Shown here piece after piece: positions 17,646 to 26,472 of a stretch of DNA of 64,000 bases (position 1 is the first letter of the stretch; each line of letters begins with the position of its first letter). Source of the stretch: Psychrobacter sp. UBA3483 (GTDB taxonomy: Bacteria; Pseudomonadota; Gammaproteobacteria; Pseudomonadales; Moraxellaceae). Made by a program: the position numbers and the translations under genes. The notes beneath the pieces are model-generated. The model did no database searches. It saw nothing but the letters and a program-made list of their open reading frames with translations, and was not told where the DNA came from. Location: positions 62,001 to 126,000 of the forward strand of contig NZ_DFQS01000005.1 of assembly GCF_002377905.1 (NCBI RefSeq), written 5' to 3'.

Positions 17646-18662
17646 ATGGAATATAACCACATACCTAGAGAGCCGCTAGGCTTTTTTCCAACCCCGCTGA
17701 TTGAGCTAAAACGATTGAGTGCAGCCTTGGGCGGTCCCAAAATCTATATGAAAAGAGATGACAATACGGGGCTGGCATTGGGTGGCAACAAAACCCGTAA
17801 GCTTGAATTTATCCTCGGTGACGCGCTTGCCAAAGGTGCTGATACTATCATCACTGCGGGCGCGATACAGTCAAACCATTGCCGTCAGACAGCAGCGGCG
17901 GCGGCAAGCTTAGGACTAGAGTGTCATTTAGTCTTGGGCGGTGAAGAGCCGGAGCAGGCAAATGGCAATCTCTTGCTAGATAAGCTGTTTGGTTGTCATA
18001 TCCACTGGGCAGGCAATCATCGCAAAGGCGAGGACATTCCTAGCATCGTTGAACAATTAACCAACCAGGGCAAAAACGTCTACGTGGTGCCGTACGGTGG
18101 TTCAAGCGAGCTTGGGGCGTTAGCCTTTGTAGAAGCATTTAAAGAGTTAGAATCGCAGCGTCAAAGCATGGGCTTCTCCTTGACTCATATCGTATTTGCC
18201 TCAAGCTCTGGCGGCACGCAAGCGGGCTTAATGCTTGGCAACAAAATCTTTAACTCACCTTATCAAATTGTCGGTATCAATATCGATAAAGGTGAAACCG
18301 ATAAAGTCGCCTTTGATCAATATACCTTGGCGCTTGCTAATAGCACGGCAAAATTAATCAAGACAGATTACGAATTTACCGAGTCAGATTTGATTCTTAA
18401 CTCTGATTATGTTGGTGAAGGCTATGGTGTAGTGGGTGCATTAGAAAATGAGGCGATAGCTTTGACGGCGCAAACAGAAGGGATATTGGTCGACCCTGTT
18501 TATACTGGTCGCGCGATGGGCGGACTTATCGATATGATTCGTAGGGGGAAGATTAAGAAAACCGATAGTGTGTTGTTTTGGCATACTGGCGGTGCGCCGG
18601 CTTTATTTGCTTATGCCAACGATTTGGATTTGGCGGAAAAAAGCCGTAAGCCAGAAGTTTGA
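17646..18662 (+). CDS. dcyD: D-cysteine desulfhydrase / ACC deaminase family PLP enzyme
   Basis: Fold type II PLP enzyme expected to break D-cysteine into pyruvate, ammonia and sulfide. Visible: the substrate-entry start FFPTPLIELKRLS, the PLP-lysine segment LGGNKTRKLEF near residue 50, ITAGAIQSNHCRQTAAAAA near residue 75, and the phosphate-cup motif SSSGGTQAG near residue 190. At 338 residues it is close to E. coli DcyD (328). The open frame extends upstream to a TTG at 17622 and an ATG at 17634; I chose the ATG at 17646 because a GGGAT site lies a suitable distance before it. Relatives include ACC deaminase and cysteate sulfo-lyase, so substrate is less certain than fold. Confidence 0.82.
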   Translation: MEYNHIPREPLGFFPTPLIELKRLSAALGGPKIYMKRDDNTGLALGGNKTRKLEFILGDALAKGADTIITAGAIQSNHCRQTAAAAASLGLECHLVLGGEEPEQANGNLLLDKLFGCHIHWAGNHRKGEDIPSIVEQLTNQGKNVYVVPYGGSSELGALAFVEAFKELESQRQSMGFSLTHIVFASSSGGTQAGLMLGNKIFNSPYQIVGINIDKGETDKVAFDQYTLALANSTAKLIKTDYEFTESDLILNSDYVGEGYGVVGALENEAIALTAQTEGILVDPVYTGRAMGGLIDMIRRGKIKKTDSVLFWHTGGAPALFAYANDLDLAEKSRKPEV

Positions 18663-18711
18663 TTGCTTAAAAAAAGAAATTTGACTTGTTAGTGGTTTAT
18701 AAAACAAGTGC

Positions 18712-19413
18712 TTATGGGCGCTGATTAAGCCGACTGACAGCAGCAATCAGCGCCACCATAATAATACCCATAATAATAAGAATCCCCGACATCAGGTGCG
18801 CTGCTTCGTAATTTAGCGCCTCTACTTGCTCATATATCGCAATAGAGACAACCTTGGTTTCACCTGAAATGCTGCCACCTATCATAAGTACCACGCCAAA
18901 TTCGCCAATAGTATGCGCAAAACTGATTAAGCCGCCTAGAATAATACCAATACGCGCTTGCGGTAGGACAATTTTTATAAAACGTCTAAGACGGCTAGGC
19001 TCTAATAAGCTTGCCACTTCCATCACGCTTTGGGGAATACGCAAAAACTGAGCATAGACGGGCTGAATATAAAAGGGCAGGGAGTAGATGATAGAGCCAA
19101 TTACCAGCCCTTCAAAGGTAAAAACCAAAGGGCTGATATTATGCTCGATAAGCCATTGTCCAATACCGACGGTCGGGCTTAGCAGTAATAATAAATAAAA
19201 ACCAATGACGGTAGGCGGTAAAACAAGGGGCATCGCAATGATGCCCATTAATAGAATCTTTATACGCCCAACGACATTTCCGCGGCTAGGCTTGGCAAGC
19301 CAATAGGCGAGTGGCGTTGCAAATAACAATAAGCAAAGGGTGGTAATGCTGGCAAGCTTGATGCTTACCCATACCGGTAGCAGCATGTCTGAAATAAGAA
19401 ACTGGGACATCAT
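18712..19413 (-). CDS. modB: molybdate ABC transporter permease ModB
   Basis: Inner-membrane channel of the high-affinity molybdate importer, supplying Mo for the cofactor made by the genes upstream. The 233 residues form about five to six membrane spans and contain the ABC-coupling EAA-type loop EVASLLEPSRLRRFIKIVLPQARIGI near residues 140-165, matching ModB proteins. It lies 210 bases downstream of modA on the same strand. The normal third gene, modC for the ATPase, is absent: the strand runs into the convergent dcyD gene. Transport must use an ATPase encoded elsewhere if the system works. Confidence 0.92.
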   Translation of the reverse strand: MMSQFLISDMLLPVWVSIKLASITTLCLLLFATPLAYWLAKPSRGNVVGRIKILLMGIIAMPLVLPPTVIGFYLLLLLSPTVGIGQWLIEHNISPLVFTFEGLVIGSIIYSLPFYIQPVYAQFLRIPQSVMEVASLLEPSRLRRFIKIVLPQARIGIILGGLISFAHTIGEFGVVLMIGGSISGETKVVSIAIYEQVEALNYEAAHLMSGILIIMGIIMVALIAAVSRLNQRP

Positions 19414-19623
19414 AGCGTGATTATCTATCTACCTTTTATCCAGTGCGCCGCTGATAGGACATTATTTATGCTGCTACGTTATTTATAGATCGCTTGCCTT
19501 GATAACGTGTTACTTATGTCACATTTCACTTATTTCACGCAGGCAAGCTTATCAAAGGGCTAAAGTATTCACTTGAGCAAACCTAAGCCGTCCTTATTCT
19601 CTTGATAGATTGTAATAAACAAG

Positions 19624-20529
19624 CTACTTAACAGCCAAATAACCCGCTTTAGCAAAATAAGCCTGGCCAGCAGGCGAGCGCAGATAATCGGTAAAATCTG
19701 CTGCGCTAGCGATATCGGTAATAACGATACCGTCCTGCAGGATAGCAGGATAAGAGTCGGCTGGTAAAATATAAAATTGCTCGGGCGTCGCTTTGATGGC
19801 GGTCACCTGCGACTGAGCCACAAAACCATAATCGACATTACCCGTATGCGCATATTGAAAAGCTTGGCCAATATTTTCCGCCTGAATGATGCGCTTTTGT
19901 GCCGTTAGAGAATCGTAAAGGTTCTGTGCTTGTAAATAAGCCTTGGCAGATTCGCCATAAGGCGCAAGCTCAGGGTTGGCAATAGTAATTTTCGTCTTGT
20001 CATCACGCTTTAATAACTCCGTCAGTGTACTCTGATTCAAACTATCAACCGGCTTGCTCGCGCTATAAATGGAGAGTTGACCTTGAGTATAGGTAAACGG
20101 CGTATGGCTGCTGTCACCTTTAAACATCTCATCGACCAATTTAGCGGGAAACTCTTGATTGGCGGCTAAAAAAATATCGTAAGGTGCGCCCGAATTGATT
20201 TGCGAATATAGCTTACCTGAAGAAGCAAAGGTAACCTCAATCTCTTGATTGGGCAGGTTCTTATCTTTTTTATAACCTTCGATGATTTCAGGCAATACGT
20301 CTGATAAATTGGCGGCGGCAGCGATGCGAATGGCGTCACTAGGTTGAGTGGTCTGTGGTGCGTTTTCTGCAACGGTCGCCGTTTCATTAGGGCTGTTTTC
20401 TTGGCTACAAGCGCCTAACGTCAAAGCCAAGCACGCGGATGCGCCCAATATTGTTATAGATTTAGACCGTTTTAAATAAGATAAATTGGTAATGGGTTGA
20501 TGCTGAGCATTTGATGGTTTTGATTGCAT
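19624..20529 (-). CDS. modA: molybdate-binding protein ModA (predicted lipoprotein)
   Basis: Periplasm-facing substrate-binding protein of the molybdate ABC importer. After a ~23-residue polar N-terminus, a hydrophobic segment ends in the lipobox LGAC (about residue 41), so the mature protein should be lipid-anchored rather than freely soluble. The mature part has ModA signatures: IRIAAAANLSDVLPEI, VTFASSGKLYSQI, GAPYDIFLAAN, ANPELAPYG and a C-terminal YLRSPAGQAYFAKAGY. The only ATG available sits behind an AGAGGAT site. It follows moaE on the same strand after 172 bases and precedes modB. Confidence 0.92.
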   Translation of the reverse strand: MQSKPSNAQHQPITNLSYLKRSKSITILGASACLALTLGACSQENSPNETATVAENAPQTTQPSDAIRIAAAANLSDVLPEIIEGYKKDKNLPNQEIEVTFASSGKLYSQINSGAPYDIFLAANQEFPAKLVDEMFKGDSSHTPFTYTQGQLSIYSASKPVDSLNQSTLTELLKRDDKTKITIANPELAPYGESAKAYLQAQNLYDSLTAQKRIIQAENIGQAFQYAHTGNVDYGFVAQSQVTAIKATPEQFYILPADSYPAILQDGIVITDIASAADFTDYLRSPAGQAYFAKAGYLAVK

Positions 20530-20685
20530 AACCTACATCCTCTACTTTAAAAAAGAACAATAGTCAGTAAAAATGAATAATTTTGCAGTATACATCAGTT
20601 TTTTATAGTTATTGGCTTAATTTCTTTCGGACGATATGTTTATTATGATTCCATATTTTTCATCAATGTTATTGAGTGAGTCGTC

Positions 20686-20709
20686 ATTAATTAACCATTA
20701 ATTAACCAT
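20686..20709. repeat. short tandem repeat at the moaE stop
   Basis: The unit ATTAATTAACC occurs twice in tandem, and the second copy overlaps the stop codon of moaE. Probably simple-sequence slippage; no function is evident. Confidence 0.5.
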
Positions 20710-21193
20710 TATTGCTCAGCCATTTTGAAGAATCATCTTGGTAATATTCCTGTTTCCACACCGGAATATCGGCTTTAATCGTATCCAATATCCAGCGGCA
20801 AGCGTCAAAAGCAGGATAGCGATGGGCAGAAACCACACCAACCCAAACCGCTACATCGCCAATCTCTAGCGCGCCAATGCGATGGATAGCAATGGCATCG
20901 AGAATCTCAAAACGCTTTTTGGCTTCTTCTATGATGGCACGGCCTTGATTGATGGCCAAGTCTTCATAGCCATAGTAGGTTAGACGATTGACGCTCGTGG
21001 CATTATTATGATTGCGTACGCGACCCTCAAAGCAGACAAAGGCGCCGCAGCTGTCATTATCGAGCGTTTTCTTAAGGCGACTTTCGTCAATATCAGTATC
21101 TAACAGCGCAAAACCATCACGTTCAGCGATGAGGTACGCTTCATCGATGCTACGTTTGATGCTCATCGATTGGCCATGGACGTTGTCTGTCAT
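20702..21193 (-). CDS. moaE: molybdopterin synthase catalytic subunit MoaE
   Basis: Large subunit of molybdopterin synthase; it transfers sulfur from thiocarboxylated MoaD to cyclic pyranopterin monophosphate. Diagnostic segments: GAFVCFEGRVRNHN near residue 50, LTYYGYEDLA, AIHRIGALEIGDVAVWVGVVSAHR (residues ~100-125) and the active-site lysine region FDACRWILDTIKADIPVWKQEYY near the C-terminus. The 163 residues are slightly longer than E. coli MoaE (150) because of the N-terminus. It follows moaD on the same strand, as in most moa operons. Confidence 0.96.
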   Translation of the reverse strand: MTDNVHGQSMSIKRSIDEAYLIAERDGFALLDTDIDESRLKKTLDNDSCGAFVCFEGRVRNHNNATSVNRLTYYGYEDLAINQGRAIIEEAKKRFEILDAIAIHRIGALEIGDVAVWVGVVSAHRYPAFDACRWILDTIKADIPVWKQEYYQDDSSKWLSNNG

Positions 21194-21328
21194 TTTTTCT
21201 ACCTATTAACTAATACTATTGTTTAATGAGACTTTTAATCTTTAAGCATCGCGCAAAGTTACGGCGCTAATAAAAAGTAAATTGATAAAGAAGGATAAAT
21301 AAGTAGGCTAATAAAAAGCTATGTTAAA

Positions 21329-21619
21329 TTAACCACCAGCCACTGGAGTGATAAAAACCACGCTATCGCCGTCATAAATCTCATCCGTCCACTTGGCAAA
21401 GTAATCATTTACCGCCACCCGTAGCTCCGACTGCGGACGGCTAAAACGATACTTTTGGCGCAGCTGCTCATATAGCTCAGTTAATGAAGTCGACTGTAGC
21501 ACCGTGATTTTTTCTTCGTGACAATTGGCCTCATCGGCTAAGCTGGCGAAATATAAGACGTTAATATTCATCATGGTTTCTAACTTAGCATCTGTAGTGC
21601 TTTCTATTAAGGTGCTCAT
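21329..21619 (-). CDS. moaD: molybdopterin synthase sulfur carrier subunit MoaD
   Basis: Ubiquitin-fold small subunit that carries the sulfur as a C-terminal thiocarboxylate. The product ends in the required Gly-Gly (VFITPVAGG) and has INVLYFASLADEA at the start of the fold. The usual length is ~81 residues; here a 15-residue leader precedes the fold. The longer start is supported by a strong AGGGAG ribosome site six bases before its ATG, whereas the inner ATGs lack one. It lies between moaC and moaE. The adenylating enzyme MoeB needed to activate it is not encoded in this window. Confidence 0.94.
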   Translation of the reverse strand: MSTLIESTTDAKLETMMNINVLYFASLADEANCHEEKITVLQSTSLTELYEQLRQKYRFSRPQSELRVAVNDYFAKWTDEIYDGDSVVFITPVAGG

Positions 21620-21698
21620 AGCAATCTCCCTTATTTATAAACTGCTTATTCACTGTCTAACGGTAGGCTTTTCAGAACTTTATTTTTTCAAATCATTC

Positions 21699-22232
21699 TT
21701 ACTTATGCTGATAATCGGATTTACCGCCGGTTTTTTTCATGAGATGGATATTATCAATCACAATGTCATGCGAGATGGCTTTGGTCATATCATAAATGGT
21801 TAAGCAGGCGACACTAACGGCGGTTAATGCTTCCATTTCTACCCCAGTTTTGTGGGTGACTTTCACGGTGGCGGTCACAGTAATGCTATGGTTGGCATCA
21901 TCGTATGCAAAGCTTAGACCAATTTTATCCAAGGGCAAGGGGTGACAAAGTGGAATGAGGTCATGGGTACGTTTGGCTGCCATGATACCAGCAATATGAG
22001 CGGTTTGAGTGATGCTGCCTTTTTTGGTCATGCCATCCGCGGCTTTAATTTGCGTATAGATATCTGCAGGAAAAACCACTTGTCCGCTTGCATGTGCTTC
22101 TCTGGTACTGGCCGTTTTACCACTCACATCAACCATGGTGATATCACCGTCGCTATCTAAATGCGATAAGCCAGATTGGTTGCTTGTTTGCTTTGTTAGC
22201 TGGTTACTGTCTTTTTGACTATCGCTATTCAT
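21699..22232 (-). CDS. moaC: cyclic pyranopterin monophosphate synthase MoaC
   Basis: Acts after MoaA, converting 3',8-cyclo-7,8-dihydro-GTP to cyclic pyranopterin monophosphate. The 177-residue protein contains MVDVSGKTASTREAHASG near residue 33, AAKRTHDLIPLCHPLPL near residue 85 (conserved His and Cys-His), VKVTHKTGVEMEALTAVS near residue 125 and the C-terminal VIDNIHLMKKTGGKS. The first ~30 residues are a polar extension compared with E. coli MoaC. It is placed between mobA and moaD. Confidence 0.97.
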   Translation of the reverse strand: MNSDSQKDSNQLTKQTSNQSGLSHLDSDGDITMVDVSGKTASTREAHASGQVVFPADIYTQIKAADGMTKKGSITQTAHIAGIMAAKRTHDLIPLCHPLPLDKIGLSFAYDDANHSITVTATVKVTHKTGVEMEALTAVSVACLTIYDMTKAISHDIVIDNIHLMKKTGGKSDYQHK

Positions 22233-22244
22233 TTTTTATGTCTC

Positions 22245-22301
22245 TTAAATGGCTCGTTTTTCTTAAATACAGTGCTTATTAAATGGCTCATTTTTCTTAA
22301 A
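22245..22301. repeat. two 23-base direct repeats between mobA and moaC
   Basis: TTAAATGGCTC followed by a T-rich end occurs at 22245-22267 and 22279-22301 with a single mismatch between the two 23-base copies, a 34-base period. Confidence 0.7.
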
Positions 22302-22337
22302 GTTACTTTCTTTAACCAAACCTTTAACTAAACCTTT

Positions 22338-23123
22338 TTATAAGTTATTTAAGGCTAAACAAGCACTTGCAAAATCTTTAGGCGTATTAAAATTGGTTAA
22401 CGCTTGCCATACTTGGGTAAAGGGTACAGGCTGCACAATCGGCTTAATAAGCTTCATTACTTGCCGCTGTCCGTCATCAATATACTGCTTTAACTCAGAC
22501 TCAATACTTAAACGATATAAACCTAATAATGGATATAAATGGCTGTCATCGGTTAGGCAAATGACAGATTTATCATCAGCCTGCGTGATATAAGGTTGCA
22601 GTTTTTGCCATAAATCGCTGATAGGAATCAAGCTATCACAGCTAATGACCAGCAGCCAAGATTGTTGCCAGTTTGCGTCTCTCGTTAATGAATTTGAACT
22701 TGCCAAACGTTTTAATGATTGTAGCGCTGCTTCAATCGCCACCAACGCGCCGCCGGTTTCAATCGGTTTATTATGCCTAATAGAAAACTCATTGCTAGAG
22801 ATGTTGTTAACCGAAATATTATCAACCGAAAGATAGTCCTCAATATAAAAAACTGACGACTGAGCTTCTTTTTTAGGCAAATCTGCATTGACGCTAAAAC
22901 CACGTCCATTATCGGCAATCATAATAGGTAGATCGCTCATCATCGCAGCGCTTAATTTAAGCGCTTGTCTGACATGATAATCAAGCAAACGCTCACCCGT
23001 TGGCAAGATAAGCTCAGCTTTTGGCGAACCCATACGTTTGGAGGCGCCGCCTGCTAAAATAACGATACCGGCTAAGCGGCTGAGTTCATCTGCTTGGGCT
23101 GAGCTGTCTGCAACTTCTAGCAT
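22338..23123 (-). CDS. mobA: molybdenum cofactor guanylyltransferase MobA
   Basis: Attaches GMP to molybdenum-molybdopterin to give the guanine dinucleotide form used by NarG. The N-terminal nucleotide-binding motif GIVILAGGASKRMGSPKA (residues ~20-37) is diagnostic, followed by a conserved acidic site in LVISCDSLIPI near residue 165 and a C-terminal FNTPKDF segment. It is 261 residues, longer than E. coli MobA (194), with a divergent insert around residues 85-130. It starts only three bases after the moaB stop, indicating translational coupling. Confidence 0.88.
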   Translation of the reverse strand: MLEVADSSAQADELSRLAGIVILAGGASKRMGSPKAELILPTGERLLDYHVRQALKLSAAMMSDLPIMIADNGRGFSVNADLPKKEAQSSVFYIEDYLSVDNISVNNISSNEFSIRHNKPIETGGALVAIEAALQSLKRLASSNSLTRDANWQQSWLLVISCDSLIPISDLWQKLQPYITQADDKSVICLTDDSHLYPLLGLYRLSIESELKQYIDDGQRQVMKLIKPIVQPVPFTQVWQALTNFNTPKDFASACLALNNL

Positions 23124-23126
23124 GAA

Positions 23127-23657
23127 CTAATCGTGACCTGGGTTGGTGCGCATAAAGTGTGGCACAAAGTTACAAGGACGCGTGCGACTATCGAGCTGCT
23201 CTTGTAAGATACCTTCCCACGCAGTGCGGCAAGCACCTGATGAACCGGGCAGGCAGAAGATGCCCGTACCGTTTGCCATACCAGCCACGGCGCGAGATTG
23301 GATGGTAGACATGCCGATATCGTCTTTTGAGAGTAAGCGGAACATCTCGCCAAAGCCATCAACCGATTTATCAAACAAGACGCCAACCGCTTCTGGCATA
23401 CTGTCGCGGATATAAAAACCAGTACCGCCCGTGGTGATAATAGCGTGCACATTTGGGTCGGCAATCCAGTTACTAATGACGGCTCTGATTTTATAAATAT
23501 CATCAATAATCAGCTGACGGTCGGCAAGTTGATGCCCTGCTGCGGTCAGTTGGTCGACCAAATATTGCCCTGAAGTATCTTCTGCAAGAGTACGACTGTC
23601 AGAAACCGTTAGGATGGCGATATTAAGCGGGGTAAAGGGTGCTTGCAGCTTACTCAT
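23127..23657 (-). CDS. moaB: molybdenum cofactor biosynthesis protein MoaB (MogA/MoaB family)
   Basis: Family members adenylylate molybdopterin before molybdenum insertion. The 176 residues show the family's NIAILTVSDSRTLAEDTSG start, the substrate-binding TTGGTGFYIRDSMPEAV near residue 75 and the C-terminal PGSSGACRTAWEGI with the GMANGTGIFCLPGS loop. It lies between moaA and mobA in the minus-strand Moco operon. MoaB and MogA are close relatives; the moaA-linked position and length favour the MoaB name. Confidence 0.93.
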   Translation of the reverse strand: MSKLQAPFTPLNIAILTVSDSRTLAEDTSGQYLVDQLTAAGHQLADRQLIIDDIYKIRAVISNWIADPNVHAIITTGGTGFYIRDSMPEAVGVLFDKSVDGFGEMFRLLSKDDIGMSTIQSRAVAGMANGTGIFCLPGSSGACRTAWEGILQEQLDSRTRPCNFVPHFMRTNPGHD

Positions 23658-23724
23658 GAATGTTCCTTAATAAATACGCTTGTGGTAAAAAATGAAAAAT
23701 TTGATTATTAGTATATTTTTGATT

Positions 23725-24828
23725 CTAACCGCCAATCATCGACAAATTATTCATCATGCCGCTGTTTGATTCATGAAGATGATGATGCTCAGGTTTAATC
23801 GGCATAAAACTGTGCAGGGTATTCACAAGCCCTGCGACATCATCTTGTTCTAGATGCTGACGAATATCGTAATTACCTTGGTCGAATAGACACAGATGCA
23901 CCTTGCCTTGACTGCTGACCCGCAGACGATTGCAGCTATCACAGAAATGGGCAGCATAAGGGGCAATCATACCGATACGACCTTTATAATCTGGATGGCT
24001 ATATTCTATCGCTGGACCGTCATTGCTACCACGTATATGGGTTTGCCAGCCGTGCTTGATTAGATAATTGGTAATAATATCGGACTGTGCATGCTGGGCA
24101 AAAAACAAATCGCTGTTGTCACTGGTCTGCATAAATTCAATAAATCGATAGGTAACGGCTCTGTCTTTGACATAGTCGATCGCATTCATCAGATTTTCAA
24201 AGGCGGTTTCTGCCATTAGAATGCTGTTTATTTTTAGCTTAATATCGGTAGTTGCAAGTAAGGTATCCATATCAGCCAACAGCTGTGGCAACATATCAAA
24301 GCCTGTCATCTTATGAAAAGTCGCGGCATCAAAGCTGTCCATACTGATATTGATTTGATTCAGCCCAGCTGCTTGCCAGTTAGCCAAATGCTTACCGAGC
24401 TTATAGCCGTTACTGGTCATAGCAACCGTTTCAATACCTTCAGTGTTTTTGATGGTTCTGATAATGTCTACCACGTCACGACGTATAGAAGGTTCGCCGC
24501 CGGTAATCCTGACTTTTTTGGTGCCAACTTGGGCAAAGCCGCGGACTAAGGTGGCAATTTCAGTGACGCTGAGCTCGTTTTGTGGGGGTTTGCCTTGATA
24601 GCCATCGGGTAGGCAATACTCACAGCGAAAATTACAAAAATCAGTAATCGATAAACGCAAATAGGTAAGACGTCGTGCGAAACCATCGGTTAATGGTTGA
24701 GAGAGCGTGACCGGAGAATACGTCGACGAGAGAGCCGTTTTCGACGACAAGTCACCGTCAAAAATAGCAGGTGCAGCGGCAGGCGAGTAAAATTGCACAT
24801 TGCCTGCGTTGGGGGCAAGATGGTTCAT
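23725..24828 (-). CDS. moaA: GTP 3',8-cyclase MoaA (radical SAM)
   Basis: First step of molybdenum-cofactor synthesis: radical rearrangement of GTP. The radical SAM cluster motif CNFRCEYC is near residue 63 in LSITDFCNFRCEYCLPDGY, with VRITGGEPSIRRDVV near residue 105. The second, C-terminal cluster uses CDSCNRLRVSSQGKVHLC near residue 290-310. The protein ends in the Gly-Gly tail (SMIGG) required for activity. A ~50-residue N-terminal extension precedes the fold. A NarL-type 7-2-7 site sits 135 bases upstream, suggesting nitrate control of the downstream moa genes. Confidence 0.97.
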   Translation of the reverse strand: MNHLAPNAGNVQFYSPAAAPAIFDGDLSSKTALSSTYSPVTLSQPLTDGFARRLTYLRLSITDFCNFRCEYCLPDGYQGKPPQNELSVTEIATLVRGFAQVGTKKVRITGGEPSIRRDVVDIIRTIKNTEGIETVAMTSNGYKLGKHLANWQAAGLNQINISMDSFDAATFHKMTGFDMLPQLLADMDTLLATTDIKLKINSILMAETAFENLMNAIDYVKDRAVTYRFIEFMQTSDNSDLFFAQHAQSDIITNYLIKHGWQTHIRGSNDGPAIEYSHPDYKGRIGMIAPYAAHFCDSCNRLRVSSQGKVHLCLFDQGNYDIRQHLEQDDVAGLVNTLHSFMPIKPEHHHLHESNSGMMNNLSMIGG

Positions 24829-24962
24829 AGATGATTACCATTAATATTAAGTATAGTGTGTACTTTTAGGCGTTGCCTCAGGTTGTGAGTGGAAAATTCT
24901 ATTTATATTTAATTATGACAGCTTGCGTGCAAATAACCATTCACCGTAAGTGAGCTAAAAAC

Positions 24963-24978
24963 TACCACCAAAGTAGTA
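24963..24978. promoter_or_regulatory. NarL-type 7-2-7 site upstream of moaA
   Basis: TACCACC-AA-AGTAGTA: two inverted heptamers with a two-base spacer, the layout bound by NarL dimers (heptamer consensus TACYNMT; the right arm matches fully, the left at six of seven). A nearly identical site lies upstream of narG. Confidence 0.6.
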
Positions 24979-25082
24979 GATAGAATTTGACAGTAAACCC
25001 TCAGTTTCTCACGATTAATGGTATAAAGAGTTATTAACTATGTAACCGTTACTCCGCTATGCAAGGATTAATCATGCAGTGC

Positions 25083-26378
25083 TTAGCTATATAACCAAGG
25101 AAAAGGCTGAACCAATACTTGCCCGCCAGCGGCTATATTGCCAGAATCTTGTGCCAAGACAATAAAGCAATTGGCGTGGCTCAGCTGTTTGATACGGTGC
25201 GATTGCTGCTTGCTAAAGCTTTCAACTACAAACTCGCGGGCTGCATTCTGCGACATAATGCCTCTTTGAAAATCCATCCGTCCGGCTGATTTTTTGATAT
25301 CGTTTTTAAGGGTAGCGGTCAGGCTAAGCTGCATGGGTCGCTCTTGGGTCGCAGCGCCTGCCATTTGCCACAAAGCGGGAATGACAAATTGTAAGCTGCC
25401 AACGACAGTTGATAGGGGATTGCCGGGTAAACCAAAGTATAGTACCGGCTTAGCAAGATTTTGCGTCAGCTCGCCAAAGACAAACGGTTTGCCAGGTTTC
25501 ATGGCGACTTTATAATGATTAATCTGCCCTAGCTGCTCAATGACGGTAGTTAAAAAGTCATAGTCACCAACCGATACGCCAGCGGTAGAGATAAGGACGT
25601 CGCAGTCTTGCATCGCTTGGGTTACGGCAGCGGCGGTTTTATCTAAATCATCAGCAATGATGCCATAATCGCGAACAGTAACGGGTAAGCTTGAAAGTAA
25701 GGTTTTTAGTGTCGGGGTGTTGGAGTTATAGATTTGCGCTAGGCTGGTTAGCTCATTGCCAATCGCCACCAACTCATCGCCCGTTGCGAGTACACCAACG
25801 ATTAAAGGCTGATAAACATCGACTTTATCAAAGCCTAAATTCGCTAATAGGCTGATATCAGTAGGATTTAGGCGTTTACCCTTTTTTAATACCGTATCGC
25901 TAGCTTCAATCTCTTCACCTTGCTTACGGATATTGTCATTAGGGTTAGCAGTTTTGCTAAGTGTAATATCATAAGGTTTTGATTTATCAATACGGTCTTT
26001 TATGGCGGCAAAATTGGTGTTTTCTTGCATAACGACCGTATCACAGCTGTCCGGAACGACGGCACCCGTAAAGATGCGCACTCCTTGTCCTGCGACAATG
26101 TCACCACGATAAGGACTGCCCGCTTGTGACTCACCGACGATCGCAATCGTGCTTTCGGCGTCAAGCGTACTGCCTTGCGCCAACGCATAACCATCCATCG
26201 CCGACAGATTTTGTCTAGGGACAGCAAACGGTGAGACGATATCCGTTGCCAAGATATGATTGCGACTGTCTAATAAATCATAGCTTATGACGTCTCTTTC
26301 GCTGAGCGGAAAATCGTCATTATTATAAGTTTCTATCCGCTGCATTATTTTTGCGGTAAGCCCTGCGACAGTAATCAT
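25083..26378 (-). CDS. moeA: molybdopterin molybdenumtransferase MoeA
   Basis: Inserts molybdenum into adenylylated molybdopterin. The 431 residues include the N-terminal VPRQNLSAMDGYAL motif near residue 55, the IFTGAVVPDSCDTVVMQE strand near residue 105, the molybdopterin-binding-domain core LISTAGVSVGDYDF near residue 265 and the KPGKPFVFGEL loop near 300, then FGLPGNPLSTVVG. Length is close to E. coli MoeA (411). It lies upstream of moaA on the same strand, separated by a 254-base gap holding the NarL-type site, so moeA and the moa genes may be separate units. Confidence 0.96.
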   Translation of the reverse strand: MITVAGLTAKIMQRIETYNNDDFPLSERDVISYDLLDSRNHILATDIVSPFAVPRQNLSAMDGYALAQGSTLDAESTIAIVGESQAGSPYRGDIVAGQGVRIFTGAVVPDSCDTVVMQENTNFAAIKDRIDKSKPYDITLSKTANPNDNIRKQGEEIEASDTVLKKGKRLNPTDISLLANLGFDKVDVYQPLIVGVLATGDELVAIGNELTSLAQIYNSNTPTLKTLLSSLPVTVRDYGIIADDLDKTAAAVTQAMQDCDVLISTAGVSVGDYDFLTTVIEQLGQINHYKVAMKPGKPFVFGELTQNLAKPVLYFGLPGNPLSTVVGSLQFVIPALWQMAGAATQERPMQLSLTATLKNDIKKSAGRMDFQRGIMSQNAAREFVVESFSKQQSHRIKQLSHANCFIVLAQDSGNIAAGGQVLVQPFPWLYS

Positions 26379-26472
26379 AAATCCCTACTTATTTTATTTA
26401 TATATATTGAACTGATATTGAACTGAGATAGCTATTTAGCTTATAAACTACTGAAGTTATCTAGCTACCGAG

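Noticed and set aside
24829..25082. Moco riboswitch upstream of moaA
   Set aside because: I could not trace the expected conserved helices and loops; the NarL-type dyad explains the only clear structure. A covariance-model search would be decisive.
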